A stretch of 64,000 nucleotides of DNA from assembly GCA_031763025.1 (NCBI GenBank), contig JASSKH010000006.1:14411479-14475478 (forward strand), in the 5' to 3' direction. Both the position numbers and the translations under genes were made by a program. The DNA is from Macrocystis pyrifera. Lineage: Eukaryota; Sar; Phaeophyceae; Laminariales; Laminariaceae. Positions 43,430 through 53,877 of the stretch are shown piece by piece; positions within the stretch are counted from its first letter, which is position 1, and every line of letters begins with the position of its first letter. Under the pieces are notes generated by a model. The model was not told the DNA's origin, did no database searches, and saw only the letters and a program-made list of their open reading frames with translations.

Positions 43430-44330
43430 GCCTACGCCATGTCTTCGGGGCGAGGCCAACAGATTCGCTCCGTGTGTCATATCCGGAGAGTTCGTGGGCA
43501 TGGGAAGGCGCGCTTTCTGAGGATCGAGGAGCACGTGGCAGTTGAGGTGCCCGTGCTGCGATGCAGTTGACGTGAACACACCCGGCACGCACTCATCTAC
43601 GCTGTCTGTCTAAGAGCTGGGGCGCAGGTGAACCAGCACCAACCACTTCTTCTGCACGTGATATATCGCGTGTTGAAGCGGCTCGGAATTCCACATCAAG
43701 CGGTGACGGACCGTTCACTCCGGAAAGGAACCTGCGCATGGACCCATGACATCGTCATCATCGTCATCATCATCATCATCATCAGGGGGAGAGGAAATCT
43801 TCGAGACGCTCCAAAAAAGGAAGCGTTAGGGACAAGTCCATCCTCCCTACTGGACGTCACCCATCCATGCAGACCCGCAAACGCGCAGGTACAGTGGACC
43901 TCCGAGGGGGCAGTGCTGATGACGACGGATTATCATCATCATCATCAAATCAGCTGCCTCTACCTCCGAGGCGCGCTAGCGTCAACACCGCTTACTATGC
44001 ATGCTCGTCCGGGATATGTGTCCTTCGACGAACGGACTCACGAACTTGCCACTCAGATCTTTTGGTAGAATAAGGCAGCACCTACTACTTATACTACTGT
44101 ACCTTCGTCGACAACCTTGGAGCTACGTATGCATGATGCACGATGCATGTATGTCGTACCATGTGGACGGGAAGATATGCAGGATCGATGGCGAGGAAGG
44201 AACGACTACTACGTGGTGAAGGAACGCCTACTCCAAATTATCTCGGTGACTTCACGGGTCACCATTTATTTCGAGGAGCGTGTCGCGCTTCAAGCTCCAA
44301 CTTAGAGACCACCAGAATGCAAGAAGGAGC
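43430..44330 (+). mobile_element. RLE-type LINE, 3' half, heavily broken
   Basis: Follows the 11.9-13.0 kb copy in order: GGTGCCCGTGCTGCGATGCAG (zinc-motif region, about 43548), the H-Q-P-L-L block (about 43630) and the DV-T-H-P block (about 43850). The VESFGR block is missing and the end lies near 44290. An (ATC)n run (43754-43782) and several frameshifts interrupt it. Stops at a G run (44332-44360). Confidence 0.75.

Positions 44331-44331
<1 letters not shown>

Positions 44332-44360
<29 letters not shown>
44332..44360 (+). repeat. Poly-G run
   Basis: Expansion of the GGAGCAGGGGGG stretch that all copies of this LINE carry behind the coding end. Confidence 0.95.
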
Positions 44361-44361
<1 letters not shown>

Positions 44362-44644
44362 TAGATCCACACTGTAGAATAACGGTGTGAAATACCCACA
44401 TTGCTGTAGCATACAATACCTGGTATAAAATAGGAGTACGTTCTTTTCGCATTGAACCTTTTTTTCTACTCGTCCGCATTGGAAGTATATAGACCAATCC
44501 GTCATAAGGCGTGTGTCGGTGTGTGTGTGTTCTTCACGTTAAGCCCTTCTTTCTACCCGTCGACATCCAACACAATAAGTGTCCTTGCCGCATGCCGATT
44601 CTTCAATCCTATTATAGAGAGATACAAGCTCTCGCAGACAGCTA

Positions 44645-44749
44645 TTACGGGGCTCCATAGTTAACAGGACCTATGATGTACATGAAAACCTTCATATATA
44701 CCTATTTTTACTAACAAAATTTGGTCCCGCTAGCTATGGACCCCCGTAA
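44645..44749 (+). mobile_element. MITE1, subfamily A
   Basis: GGGGCTCCATAGTTAACAGG left; GCTAGCTATGGACC right. Confidence 0.93.
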
Positions 44750-44788
44750 TAGTGGTAACAAAACTACGCCACCATCAGAGGTACTATA

Positions 44789-44895
44789 TTACGGGGGGCC
44801 ATAGTAAATAGGACCGATTATTGTTCGCAAAAAAATTGGAAAATATGTGGGTTTTTGTGCGTGCCATAGGTCCTATTTACTATGGTCCTCCGTAA
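44789..44895 (-). mobile_element. MITE1, subfamily B
   Basis: TTACGGGGGGCCATAGTAAA left; TTTACTATGGTCCTCC right. Confidence 0.93.
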
Positions 44896-44984
44896 TACAA
44901 TAACTGTTGCAGAACGAGATAATTTCTCCGGGAATATTCCTTTGCTTTGTATATGCTTGCACGTACACGTACTGCGACTGACTG

Positions 44985-45064
44985 ACCGACTGACCGACTG
45001 ACCGACTGACTGACTGACTGACTGACTGACTGACTGACTGACTGACTGACTGACTGATTGACTG
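44985..45064 (+). repeat. (GACT)n microsatellite
   Basis: About 19 units with a few GACC variants at the left. Confidence 0.95.
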
Positions 45065-45834
45065 TATAGAGGTCTCTGTATGTATGGTGCCCAGCACCAT
45101 GATTTTGACGATGGGTTCACTTCGCGAGTTCTTTTTTTTTTGCATCCTACGATTTTTGACCGTTCGACGATTTCTTACCGTTTAGGGTTCACGACCTCCG
45201 GCGGCTCCTGCGGAGAGCTGATTATATTATTTCTGCGCCACTAAGTAGGAGCAGGGTGCCAAAGGGGATCATATCCGCGCCTCGACTATCCGCGTGGGAT
45301 CAGGTCCGCTTTATACGGAGAATATTCCAAGAAACTTATTTATTTACAGCATGGAGAACTGTACTGGCTGTACTATTAACACACCACCATTATCATCTTA
45401 CAACTATTAATATTATTAATATGACACCTGGTGTACAATCTGAAGAAATATCTGAGCTTCTTCCGTCAGGCTGACCCACCGTTATAACAAATACCTCAGC
45501 TTCTTCTATTATTAATAAATAGGCTTCTTCCACAGACTGGCCAACCAAGGTCGTATCAATAGTATACAAAATGATATATTAATAGTGTACTTCGAATATA
45601 TTATAATAATACGTATGTTGTTCAGGGCTTTTCACGGCTGTTCCGCACGTTCCACATCGCTGTTCGGTTTTCATGTTTTTGTTTCTTATGTGATTCATTC
45701 GTAACGATAGATTCGGTTCGGATCTCTCGCCACTCCAGAATCCTACGGTTGAATAAATCGATTCGGTTCGAAGGAGGGCGAGGCGGGGAGGGGCGGGGGG
45801 CGTCACGCTGCGCGCGCGGGGGGCAGGGGCGTAC
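45065..45834. other. No gene seen
   Basis: TATTAATATTAAT-type words at 45400-45600 and a GC-rich stretch at 45775-45830. No family recognised. Confidence 0.45.
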
Positions 45835-46135
45835 TTATTCGTTGTCGTTGCTTTTGGCGTATACCTGGTACTAGTTGTTTGGCCATTGACCACGGACACA
45901 CTGCACATGCCTTTCGAAACGGAGCACTGCTGTTCCCTACTGCTACTATTACGGGGGACCCTAGTAAATAGGACCTACGAGTCGTATACGGTACAAACAA
46001 AAACCTATATATTTAACTGTTTTTACTATTAATAATAACGTACCTAACAATATTTGGTCCTATATATACCATGGCTCTCTCCCCGTGATGGAGACACCTC
46101 CAACAGTTGGGCGGTCAGCACGTTGTTCCAATATA
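45835..46135 (-). mobile_element. APE-type LINE 3' end, interrupted by a MITE
   Basis: 45835-45940 and 46089-46135 together match 31495-31634 (GTACTTATTCG, CCATTGACCACGGA, TTCGAAACGGAGCAC | GGAGACACCTCCAACAGTTGGG). The MITE1 at 45949 lies between the halves. Confidence 0.75.
45949..46088 (+). mobile_element. MITE1, subfamily B, expanded
   Basis: About 35 bp longer than normal: extra GAGTCGTATAC after the left arm and extra TTAATAATAACGTACC in the middle. Confidence 0.85.
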
Positions 46136-46147
46136 TTACTATTACTA

Positions 46148-46254
46148 TTACGGGGGACCATATAGCAAATGGGACCAAATTTTGTTAGTAAAAATAGGGA
46201 AACATATAGGTTTTTGTGTGCGCCGTAGGTGCTATTTAATATGTTCCTCCGTAA
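46148..46254 (-). mobile_element. MITE1, subfamily B
   Basis: Left arm GGACCATATAGCAAATGGG carries two extra bases. Confidence 0.9.
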
Positions 46255-46380
46255 TACTTTAGCTGCTGTGCGTACGAAAACAACAAACAACAGGTTTGCC
46301 ACTCAAATTCCTAGTATTTTGTGAAAAAAAAACGCAACGCAGGGTGCTATCAACAGCAGTCCGAACATCAGGCTTACTTA

Positions 46381-46484
46381 TTTCGGGGGACCGTAATAAA
46401 TAGGACCAAATATTGTTAATAAAAAAGGTAAATATACAGGTTTTGATGTATACCATAGGTCCTACTAACTATGGTCCCCCGCAA
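46381..46484 (-). mobile_element. MITE1, subfamily B
   Basis: Ends TTTCGGGGGACC and GGTCCCCCGCAA. Confidence 0.88.
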
Positions 46485-46508
46485 TAGTATATTATTAATA
46501 ATAATTTA

Positions 46509-46613
46509 TTACGGGGATCCATAGTTAATGGGATCAAATTTTGTTAGTAAAAATAGTCAAATACATAGGTTTTTATGTATACCATAGGTCCTATTAACTA
46601 TGGACCCCCGTAA
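46509..46613 (-). mobile_element. MITE1, subfamily A
   Basis: Near-consensus; TTACGGGGATCC left end. Confidence 0.94.
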
Positions 46614-46730
46614 TAGTAGGATATGAATCAAATGTGACACTCAATCAAGACTACGACACAAACGACGAGTATGCGACGGTACTATTAATACTATATACGT
46701 ACAGCAACCAGTATATCATAATATTTGATA

Positions 46731-46835
46731 TTACGAGGGACCGTAGTAAATAGGACCAAATATTGTTGGTAAAAATAGGGAAATGTATGGGTTTTTGTGA
46801 GTACCGCAGGTCCTATTTACTATGGCCCCTCGTAA
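46731..46835 (-). mobile_element. MITE1, subfamily B
   Basis: Symmetric change at both ends (TTACGAGGGACC / GGCCCCTCGTAA). Confidence 0.93.
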
Positions 46836-46874
46836 TATTAATGAGTAGGTACTATCAGGTAAGTGTTACGGCGG

Positions 46875-47038
46875 AATTATGGCGCGAAAAAAACATTTAA
46901 AATTAGTAGCGTATGTTTTGGCTCTATCGTGGGTACTACTATTAATACTACCTATTAATTATGGCGCGAAAAAAACATTTAAAATTAGTAGCGTATGTTT
47001 TGGCTCTATCGTGGGTACTACTATTAATACTACCTATT
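46875..47038 (+). repeat. Perfect 82-bp tandem duplication
   Basis: Two identical units beginning AATTATGGCGCGAAAAAAAC. No differences were seen, so it is recent or maintained. Confidence 0.95.
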
Positions 47039-47166
47039 AATATACTGTTGATAGTTTGAGGACCAACGCGCCAACGGGTAGGGTGGACCGTAACTGGACC
47101 AAGTCCGGCGGGAAGGCCCCATAGCCTCGATTTTTGTTAGTGGGTGAGCTCGCGCGAAAGTCCCAC

Positions 47167-47373
47167 ACTACCCGGAAGAGATGACTCTGCCGGGCGGCTA
47201 TCTCCACCGCACCTGTGCTCCTCTCGGGAGTCAGGTCGGGTCAACGTGCCCAAACTCCAGGGGGGTAACATTACTACCCGGAAGAGATGACTCTCCCGGG
47301 TGGCTATCTCCACCGCACCTGCTCCTCTCGGGGGTCAGGTCGGGTCAACGTGCCCAAACTCCAGGGGGGTAAC
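47167..47373 (+). repeat. 106-bp tandem duplication
   Basis: Two units from ACTACCCGGAAGAGATGACT to CCAGGGGGGTAAC, differing at only a few positions. Confidence 0.95.
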
Positions 47374-47514
47374 GATGGCCTGTTCTGATGTTACAACGGG
47401 CGCTATGGGCTAAGTTGACACACGATACCAAATTGGAACGTGGAAGTGTGGTGAGCTTGTGAGCTTTATTTTTACCATTCCGCCGGAGGATAAAGATAAA
47501 ATAAAGACCTACTA

Positions 47515-47619
47515 TTGCGGGGGACACTAGTAAACAGGACCAAATATTGTTGGTAAAAATACCTACATATTTAGGTTTTTATGTATGCCATACGTCCTGT
47601 TAACTATAGACCCCCGTAA
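47515..47619 (-). mobile_element. MITE1, mixed ends
   Basis: TTGCGGGGGACACTAGTAAA left (B-like), GTTAACTATAGACCCCC right (A-like). Confidence 0.9.
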
Positions 47620-48185
47620 TAGTAACTACTTACCTCTGATTACTACAATATGCCCCTCGTGACACTATACTTTTGAAGTATATCTATACACCTACTGCAT
47701 GTGTGCACAGCAGACAGGGTATATTACTAGTAATATTAATTAGTAGTATAACCTACTACTGTTACGCCTGACCTCTCTGGCGCGCAAACCAGAGCAACCA
47801 ACGCACGCAGGTGAGATATAGGCGTGACTTTGCAGCGTGTGTGTGAGGTGTGTTCTTGATTTATTTTCGTCGTTTCTCTCGTACCCCAGGCCGTCCGGCC
47901 CTGATGATGATATAGGGCGTGACTCCGCTACTACTGCTGCTGTGCGTGGCTCTGTGTGAACGGTACTTAGATCAACGGCTACAAATTAAATACATACTTG
48001 ATGACCAGGTACCAGGTATCAGGGTATATGTATGTGTATGAAATCATGATATTCTGGTGTTGTACACAGACTATTGATATAATACTGATGTACCTGGCAG
48101 ATGTCCCTCATATATGTACGGTTGAAAAACCTTCATCCTGATGAAACGAGGGAACTTCCGAGTCACCAACAACTAACCCGATGCT
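47620..48185. other. No gene seen
   Basis: Only ACCAGGTACCAGGTAT words near 48005 stand out. Confidence 0.45.
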
Positions 48186-48240
48186 GCCTGCATGCACATT
48201 GTCGGATCGGATGGCAAGCCTAATATAAATAATACCAGGT
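48186..48240 (+). mobile_element. RLE-type LINE, 3' tip
   Basis: GCACATTGTCGG then GGATGGCAAGCCTAATA, the terminal sequence of the family. Confidence 0.65.
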
Positions 48241-48314
48241 ACCAGGTACTAAATAATAATACTGTACGTGAACTGCCGGTTTGCCAGTTTCCCTCCGTTC
48301 AGAAAAAAATAGTA

Positions 48315-48420
48315 TTACGGGGGTCCATAGTAAATAGGACCTACGGTACACACAAAAACCTGTATAGTTACCTATTTTTACCAACAATATTTTGGTCCTT
48401 TTTACTATGGTCCCCCGTAA
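48315..48420 (+). mobile_element. MITE1, mixed ends
   Basis: GGGGGTCCATAGTAAATAGG left (mosaic), TTTACTATGGTCCCCC right. Confidence 0.93.
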
Positions 48421-48490
48421 TAACGACAACAACACAAAACGTGCGAACAAAAAAGCCGGAACAACTAGTCGTAGACAGGCAGTATTACGC

Positions 48491-48712
48491 ATACGGAGGA
48501 GCATGGTCATGCATAGCAAATAGGACCTGCGGTAAACACAAAAACCTATATGTTCCCCTATTTTTACTATTACAGCGGACCATAGTTAACAGGACCAAAT
48601 ATTGTTAGTGAAAATAGGTAAATATATAGGGTTTTGTCTGTACCGTAGGTCCTATTTACTATGGACCACCGTAATAACGAGATTTGGTCCTGTTTGCTAT
48701 GGTCCCCCGTAA
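48491..48712 (+). mobile_element. MITE1, subfamily B, split by another MITE1
   Basis: Left part 48491-48569 ends TATTTTTACTA; right part 48675-48712 resumes TAACGAGATTTGGTCC. The inner copy sits at the internal TA. Confidence 0.9.
48570..48674 (-). mobile_element. MITE1 nested in the previous MITE1
   Basis: Starts TTACAGCGGACC, ends GGACCACCGTAA, with TA on both sides. Removing it and one TA restores TTTTTACTAACGAGATTTGG, the expected interior. Confidence 0.93.
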
Positions 48713-48936
48713 TAGTAATAGTAGTATTAATAGTGTGTGTGACAAAATTTAATGTTCTTTTTTGGGGGGAATGCTTTTTTTTTAGTGATCGATGTCGTTG
48801 CTGATACTACAAACAAGCAAAGGTAACTATTATATTGTCGGATAGCATACACAATCATACAGCAGTTATATATTATACCAGGTATATAGTAACATTCATG
48901 TTAAGAACAACGCTACTATTAGGGGGGACCACATGA

Positions 48937-49062
48937 TTACGGGGGACCATGTTAAATAGGACCTACGGTACCCACAAAAACCTATATATCTACCTATTTT
49001 TACTAACAGTATTTGGTCCTTTTTACTATACCGTAGGTCTTATTTAATATGGCCCCCCGTAA
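48937..49062 (+). mobile_element. MITE1, subfamily B, with duplicated right arm
   Basis: TTTACTAT is followed by ACCGTAGGTCTTATTTAATATGG, so two right-arm pieces are joined. A broken left end (TTAGGGGGGACCACATGA) lies just before at 48919. Confidence 0.85.
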
Positions 49063-49334
49063 TATCAAGTATCATGATGATGAGCAGAGCAGAAGAACCC
49101 GCTCGTTTTTTTTGTCGATCGCCTCAATCCTACTCACTTCCTTCGCGGCTCACGAGGGAGGAAGGCGGCGCTTTGCCGTATAGCACTACTACACGGGTGA
49201 TAAGGTATAAGGTAATGATGTAATAAGAAGGCACGGTACGCTCTCGGACAATTTTTCAAGCTATTTTATTTGTATCTGTGATCAATCAGATGCTCTCGAC
49301 CAAAAATGGCGAGAGCGACGCGGCAAACTTACTA
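49063..49334. other. Nothing seen
   Basis: No repeat or coding signal. Confidence 0.4.
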
Positions 49335-49438
49335 TTACGGGGGACCGTAGTAAATAGGACCAAATATTCATAGTAAAAATAGAGAAATATATAGGTTTTG
49401 TGTCTACCGTAGGTCCTATTTATTATGGTCCCCCGTAA
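49335..49438 (-). mobile_element. MITE1, subfamily B
   Basis: Near-consensus, TA on both sides. Confidence 0.93.
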
Positions 49439-49470
49439 TATATATTAATTAGGATATTCATCACCGTCAA

Positions 49471-49758
49471 CGAGTGCTTGCTCGTAGGGACTTTTTCTTG
49501 CATAAAAAAAATTGATCAGCGGAAAGCGCGAGAGCGTGAGTTAGCTACAATTCGATGAAAATCGACGAGCAGTGGGAAAGCTGAACCCTATGCGCGACAA
49601 AAAAATAAAGGCACGAACCGGGGGGGAGAAGGGACGACACCTGTGACCACGGCTTGTCCAGAAGATCGTCGAGTAGGGTAAAACCTCCTACGAGTTGGGC
49701 TGGAAAGTAAAAGTGACGATGAAAAAAAAACAAATATATATATATATATATATATATG
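49471..49758 (+). mobile_element. tRNA-derived SINE, 5'-truncated copy
   Basis: Matches the body of the SINE at 14310-14718 from GAGTGCTTGCTC through AGGGACTTTTTCTTGCATAA and CACGGCTTGTCCAGAAGATC. It ends in an A-run and (TA)n. The tRNA-like head is missing. Confidence 0.8.
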
Positions 49759-49925
49759 TTGAAATTTTGGTGTCGAGCGAGACGAGACCGCTTGGGTTTG
49801 TTTGGGTTTTGGTGAGAAGCAGGCGGTTTGGTGGGGTGGGCGTGCCCTACCCGTTTCACAGAAAATCGACCTGGAACTTTGTCTTGGGGAGTGTCTTACC
49901 TTGTTATTATTAATAGTAGGGGTGT

Positions 49926-50180
49926 GTGATAACTTGCCAGGGGGGTGTGTTATCTTGCCCGGGGGGTATGTTATCTTGCCCAGGGGGTGTGTTGTCTTGC
50001 CTGGGGGGGGTGTTATCTTGCCCGGGGGATGTGTTATCTTACCCGGGCGGGGTGTTATCTTGCCCGGGGGGGTGTGTTGTCTCGCCTGGGGCGCGTGTTG
50101 TCTTACCCGGAGGGGGGGGGGGGGTTATCCAACCCGAGGGGTGTGTTATCTTGCCCGGGGGGTGTGATATCTTGCGTGTT
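49926..50180 (+). repeat. Minisatellite, about 20-bp unit, 13 copies
   Basis: Unit GTGTTATCTTGCCCGGGGG with small changes. Produces 'CYLARGV' type frames that are artefacts. Confidence 0.95.
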
Positions 50181-50285
50181 ACCACAGCAGGCGTATGTCA
50201 GGTCTACGGGAACAAAGTGCAGCACACACGTATTTCGGAAAACTAATGGTTGGAACCGCTTTAACGAACGCCTCTTTTGTTTTTG

Positions 50286-50288
<3 letters not shown>

Positions 50289-50322
<34 letters not shown>
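50289..50322 (+). repeat. Poly-G run (34 bp)
   Basis: Abuts GTACTCGATAGG of repeat R3; on the minus strand it is the poly-C end of that repeat. Confidence 0.95.
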
Positions 50323-50323
<1 letters not shown>

Positions 50324-50515
50324 ACTCGATAGGAGAGATGTACTCGATCTCATGCATGGCCGTACGTAGTCGTATGACCATAGACCCTCGCATCCCTACA
50401 ATGCCGGGACGGAGCATGTCGTTTTTTCACCGACCAGGCAAACTTTGCTTGCACCAAGCGCGAAGCGCCGTGAGGTGTCCGGCGAGTCGCATGAAGGGTG
50501 AGCTGCATCCTACTA
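50323..50515 (-). mobile_element. Repeat R3, copy 1 (C-tailed, LINE-like 3' end)
   Basis: About 80% match to 51600-51775. Its end (minus strand) CCCGGCATTGTAGGG...GAGTACCCCC shares layout and the word GTGCTCCGTC type with the APE-type LINE 3' UTR. Confidence 0.6.
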
Positions 50516-50817
50516 AGAACCGCTTGTAAGGTAGACTTGCACATGGATGACAGCTTCGATGAGTTAGTTTAATTTCCGGTACTGTTTGGGATTCTTGTGA
50601 GATTTTTTGTGCAGGAGTGGCAAAGGGATTGTTAAGACATCGTTATCAACTGTTAGTTCATCGCACATCTCGGACTATTAGATGATCGATTTCCACTTCT
50701 TTTTTTCATCATCTAGATCTTTCAGAGCAGAAATATACACTCCTGCTAAGCACGAATGTGCGATCTGTATGATCTGTGTGATCTAGCTCATCATCGTGTC
50801 GCCGAGTGGGAGCCCTA
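50516..50817. other. Nothing seen
   Basis: Contains GATCTGTATGATCTGTGTGATCT words near 50762. Confidence 0.4.
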
Positions 50818-50924
50818 TTACGGAGGACCACATAGTAAATGGGACCAAATTTTGTTACAAAGAATAGATAAATATATAGGTTTTTGTGTGTACCGCAGGT
50901 CCTATTAACTATGGTCCTCCGTAA
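50818..50924 (-). mobile_element. MITE1, subfamily B
   Basis: TTACGGAGGACCACATAGTAAA left, two extra bases in the arm. Confidence 0.9.
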
Positions 50925-50996
50925 TAGTAATCCCAAGCCAGCTGCATGATAGTATACTACTTCAGGATAACCCTACGCCGACTGCGTGATGATCTA

Positions 50997-51101
50997 CTAC
51001 GGGGGTCTGTAGTTAACAGGACCTTTGGCATACATAAAAACCTATATATTTAGGTATTTTTACTAACAACATTTGGTCCTGTTAACTATGGACCCTCGTC
51101 A
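50997..51101 (+). mobile_element. MITE1, subfamily A
   Basis: CTACGGGGGTCTGTAGTTAA left; GGACCCTCGTCA right. Confidence 0.88.
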
Positions 51102-51599
51102 TACTACGGTAGGAAATGGGTTTAGACGTGTGCGTGGTATATATAGACCGCGCGCGCAACAACATCTACCTCATAAGGGTAGGCTAAGAAGTACCCGGTA
51201 GGTAGAGAGGGATGCTGTTGGAAGATAAAGAGTCTTGACAGAGGAACGTGTCGTCTTCTCCTTCGCTGCAGCGAACGTGCCGGAGAGTTGGTCCGTCTGA
51301 TGCGTGAATCCTTCGTTCGTTACTGAAAACAGAATAATGTCGCCCGCTCCCCCCCAACCCCAACCCCCACCAATCCAGCGGGCCCAATATTTTCGTCGGC
51401 TACCTGGCGAAACAGTGTATGTGACGCTTCTTTTTAGGCTGGCATATAGCTTAGCCCGTGCGCAGTCGCCAAGTAACGCAGGAAACAAAATCCCGGCAGC
51501 TGTCTGCGTGAACAAGAGGATAATTCTTCGAAATTCCACCAACCATGCCAGCGGAGGGACGAGGGGGGGGGCATGGTGGGTGGAGAGGGTCTCCGGGGG
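51102..51599. other. No recognised gene
   Basis: Open frames of up to 244 aa (51304-52038) run through R3 and show no family features. Confidence 0.4.
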
Positions 51600-51775
51600 A
51601 GAGGGTGTACTCGATACCATACATGGCCGTAGCCGTATGATCACAAACCCTCTCACCCCTACAATGCCGAGACGGAGCACGTCGGGTTTTCACAGATTAG
51701 GCAGGCATCGCTTGCACCGAGCGCGAAGCGAAACGCGAGGTGTTCGGCGAGTAGCACGAAGGGTGAGCTGCATCG
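51600..51775 (-). mobile_element. Repeat R3, copy 2
   Basis: Shares CGATAC/CATGG, AATGCCGAGACGGAGCAC, GCGCGAAGCG and GAAGGGTGAGCTGCATC with copy 1. Confidence 0.6.
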
Positions 51776-52107
51776 TCGGGGGCGCTGGGATCGGAAACGC
51801 CGACACCAGACAAACAAGACGGAGATTACCCCTCTCCACAGCCCTCCCTCATTCACTGAACAGAGGGGGCGGCGACAACAACAACAACACGATGGCGCAT
51901 GAATACAAATTATTGTGTTCTGCTCTCAAAACTCTAGAAGTCCCAGCTTCTCGATTGACCAAATATAATTTCAGCTTGATAAATTCACAGGTGGTGGCCA
52001 AGACCCTCCCCCCTCCCCCTTGCACGACGCGGGCGTAGACGGACCCATGTGGAGACATTGAACAACGCATGTATGTGTGTATGTGTGTGTAGCAAGCATC
52101 CCAAGAG

Positions 52108-52360
52108 GCGTTCTACGATAGGGGGATCACCCTAATTTTTCTGAGGTTCCTCACTTGACCTTAAGGAGCTCCACACTTCCTCCGAAAACTGACTTCAGCA
52201 AAATAAAATGGCATCCCGATGAATAATCCAATGGCCCAATGATACAAAAATGGCATTTTTTCGAAGCAAGATTGGTATTCCGACGATTTTGGGCTAAGAA
52301 GTCCCGTCACTCAAAACACATTTTTTTATCGGAAATGTGCCACCTCTGTCGTAGAACGCG
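52108..52360. mobile_element. MULE-like MITE with 9-bp TSD, copy 2
   Basis: Ends GGCGTTCTACGATAG and CTGTCGTAGAACGCG. TCCCAAGAG lies directly outside both (52099-52107 and 52361-52369). A 9-bp duplication with inverted ends is what Mutator-like elements make. Non-coding, 253 bp, inverted relative to the copy at 16277. Confidence 0.82.
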
Positions 52361-52370
52361 TCCCAAGAGG

Positions 52371-52581
52371 TCGACTACTTTAAAATATCTCAATTCGGCA
52401 CGCTTAAATAATATCACCCGGTGCACGAGTTGTCCGCTTACGCTAGCGGTATAAGGTTTCCGGGGAAACCCGACCTTCCTCGACCGCTACCTTACGCTAG
52501 CGTAAGAGAATAACACGTACACCGGGTGTGGCGCGCTCCGCTCAACCTTACCATGAGGCGAGGGAGCAAAATAAGAGATGG

Positions 52582-52614
<33 letters not shown>

Positions 52615-53231
52615 AGTTGTTGTTTGTTGTTGATTTGTTTTTGTCGTCGATGAGTTGTGAGAATAAGGGGGCTCTCATCGCTGTTCCCCGTGACCCTAGA
52701 AAACCATCCAAATATATTTTTTACGCAACCCATTCGGGCAAACATAAATCCCACCGCATATTTCCGTCGGTCAATTTGCCGTTACATAAATCACACCGTC
52801 AGTTCAATCAGACTTTGGTACGAGCAAATCCCACACACTGTTCTATATTGTCCAATGTGCCCACGAGGGTGTTTTTACGCCCACAGTGCACAACGTGGGG
52901 CACCACACAAATCTGCATATACAAACACGGGGCGAAATGATGAGGATGGTTTGTGTGCTATTAATACCTGTATTTTATGGCACTTCTTACTCGTAGACCA
53001 AATTGAGGAATGCAGTCATCCCTACAACAACACTTTTTTTGCCTCGCCGCCATATGAGGCAATATTCTGACCGATGACGTGGTTTCTCAACTGAACTGGC
53101 ACATGCCCAATCCATAGATCGATTGTTTCTACGAAGCTTTTCCTTGTGTCAGTAGACACCTCGTACGACATCATCGGTGTGGGTAGGCTTTGTCATCAGC
53201 TATTAGTACCGTGCCGTACATTCTTCTTGTT
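52371..53231. other. No gene; (TTG)n microsatellite
   Basis: (GTT)n at 52581-52613; a CGCTAGCG dyad near 52440-52500. The 137-aa frame at 52657 has no recognisable family. Confidence 0.5.
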
Positions 53232-53340
53232 CTTGACCGTTTCAATACCGCAGAAGTCTCGTTTTGGGGGACAAAACTCGTGAGTAAAAGTAAATTGTCT
53301 CCAAGACGGAACTGCGGCAAGCAATTCTAAAAGGTTCACC
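53232..53340. mobile_element. MITE2 copy
   Basis: TACCGCAGAAGTCTCGTTTTGG with AAGACGGAACTGCGG, then CTAAAAGGTT. Confidence 0.75.
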
Positions 53341-53399
53341 ATTTCTGGGGGTCTTACGTACAGAGGAGCTCAAGCGGAAGAGCCTCAGATAAAAAACTA

Positions 53400-53506
53400 T
53401 TGCGGGGGGGTCATTGTAAATAGGACCTAAGGTACACACAAAAAACCTATATATTTCCATATTTTTACCAACAATATTTGGTCCTATTTACTATGGTCCC
53501 CCGTAA
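53400..53506 (+). mobile_element. MITE1, subfamily B
   Basis: Left end TTGCGGGGGGGTCATTG worn; right end perfect. Confidence 0.9.
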
Positions 53507-53645
53507 TAGGTGCGCACTCCTGACATTATCGTAGCGTGCGTCTCTCGCTGAGTGTACGTCTCTCTCTCTCTGACTGGGAAGATACCGTAAAGCAAAAAGA
53601 CCCTGCCTGTACAGTAAAGACAGTTGAGTTTGCGCAGGGACCGTC

Positions 53646-53735
53646 TTGGTCCCTTTTAGTGTAAGCAGTCCCGTTCTAAGGACAAATCACTTGAAATTAG
53701 ACTGGTCTGTCTCCAAAACGGAACGGCAGCACTAC
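53646..53735. mobile_element. MITE2 copy
   Basis: CCTTTTAGTGTAAGCAGTCC with CAAAACGGAACGGCAG; central CAAATCACTTGAAATTAGAC is identical to the copy at 56477. Confidence 0.8.
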
Positions 53736-53877
53736 ATACAAGTGCGATCGTTTTTTATCGTTCCGTTTTTTCAGACTAAGGGGAAGGTTAAGGTTGCCAA
53801 TACCGAACAACCATTACCGAACAAGGTGTTTTCGGAAAATATCTGGTCCAGAGAGCCTTTCCGCAAATGTGTTCAAT

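Noticed and set aside
49802-50246. Repetitive Cys/Leu/Gly frames of 106-194 aa
   Set aside because: Three-frame reading of the 20-bp minisatellite.
51304-52038. 244-aa protein gene
   Set aside because: Runs through repeat R3 and has no conserved features.
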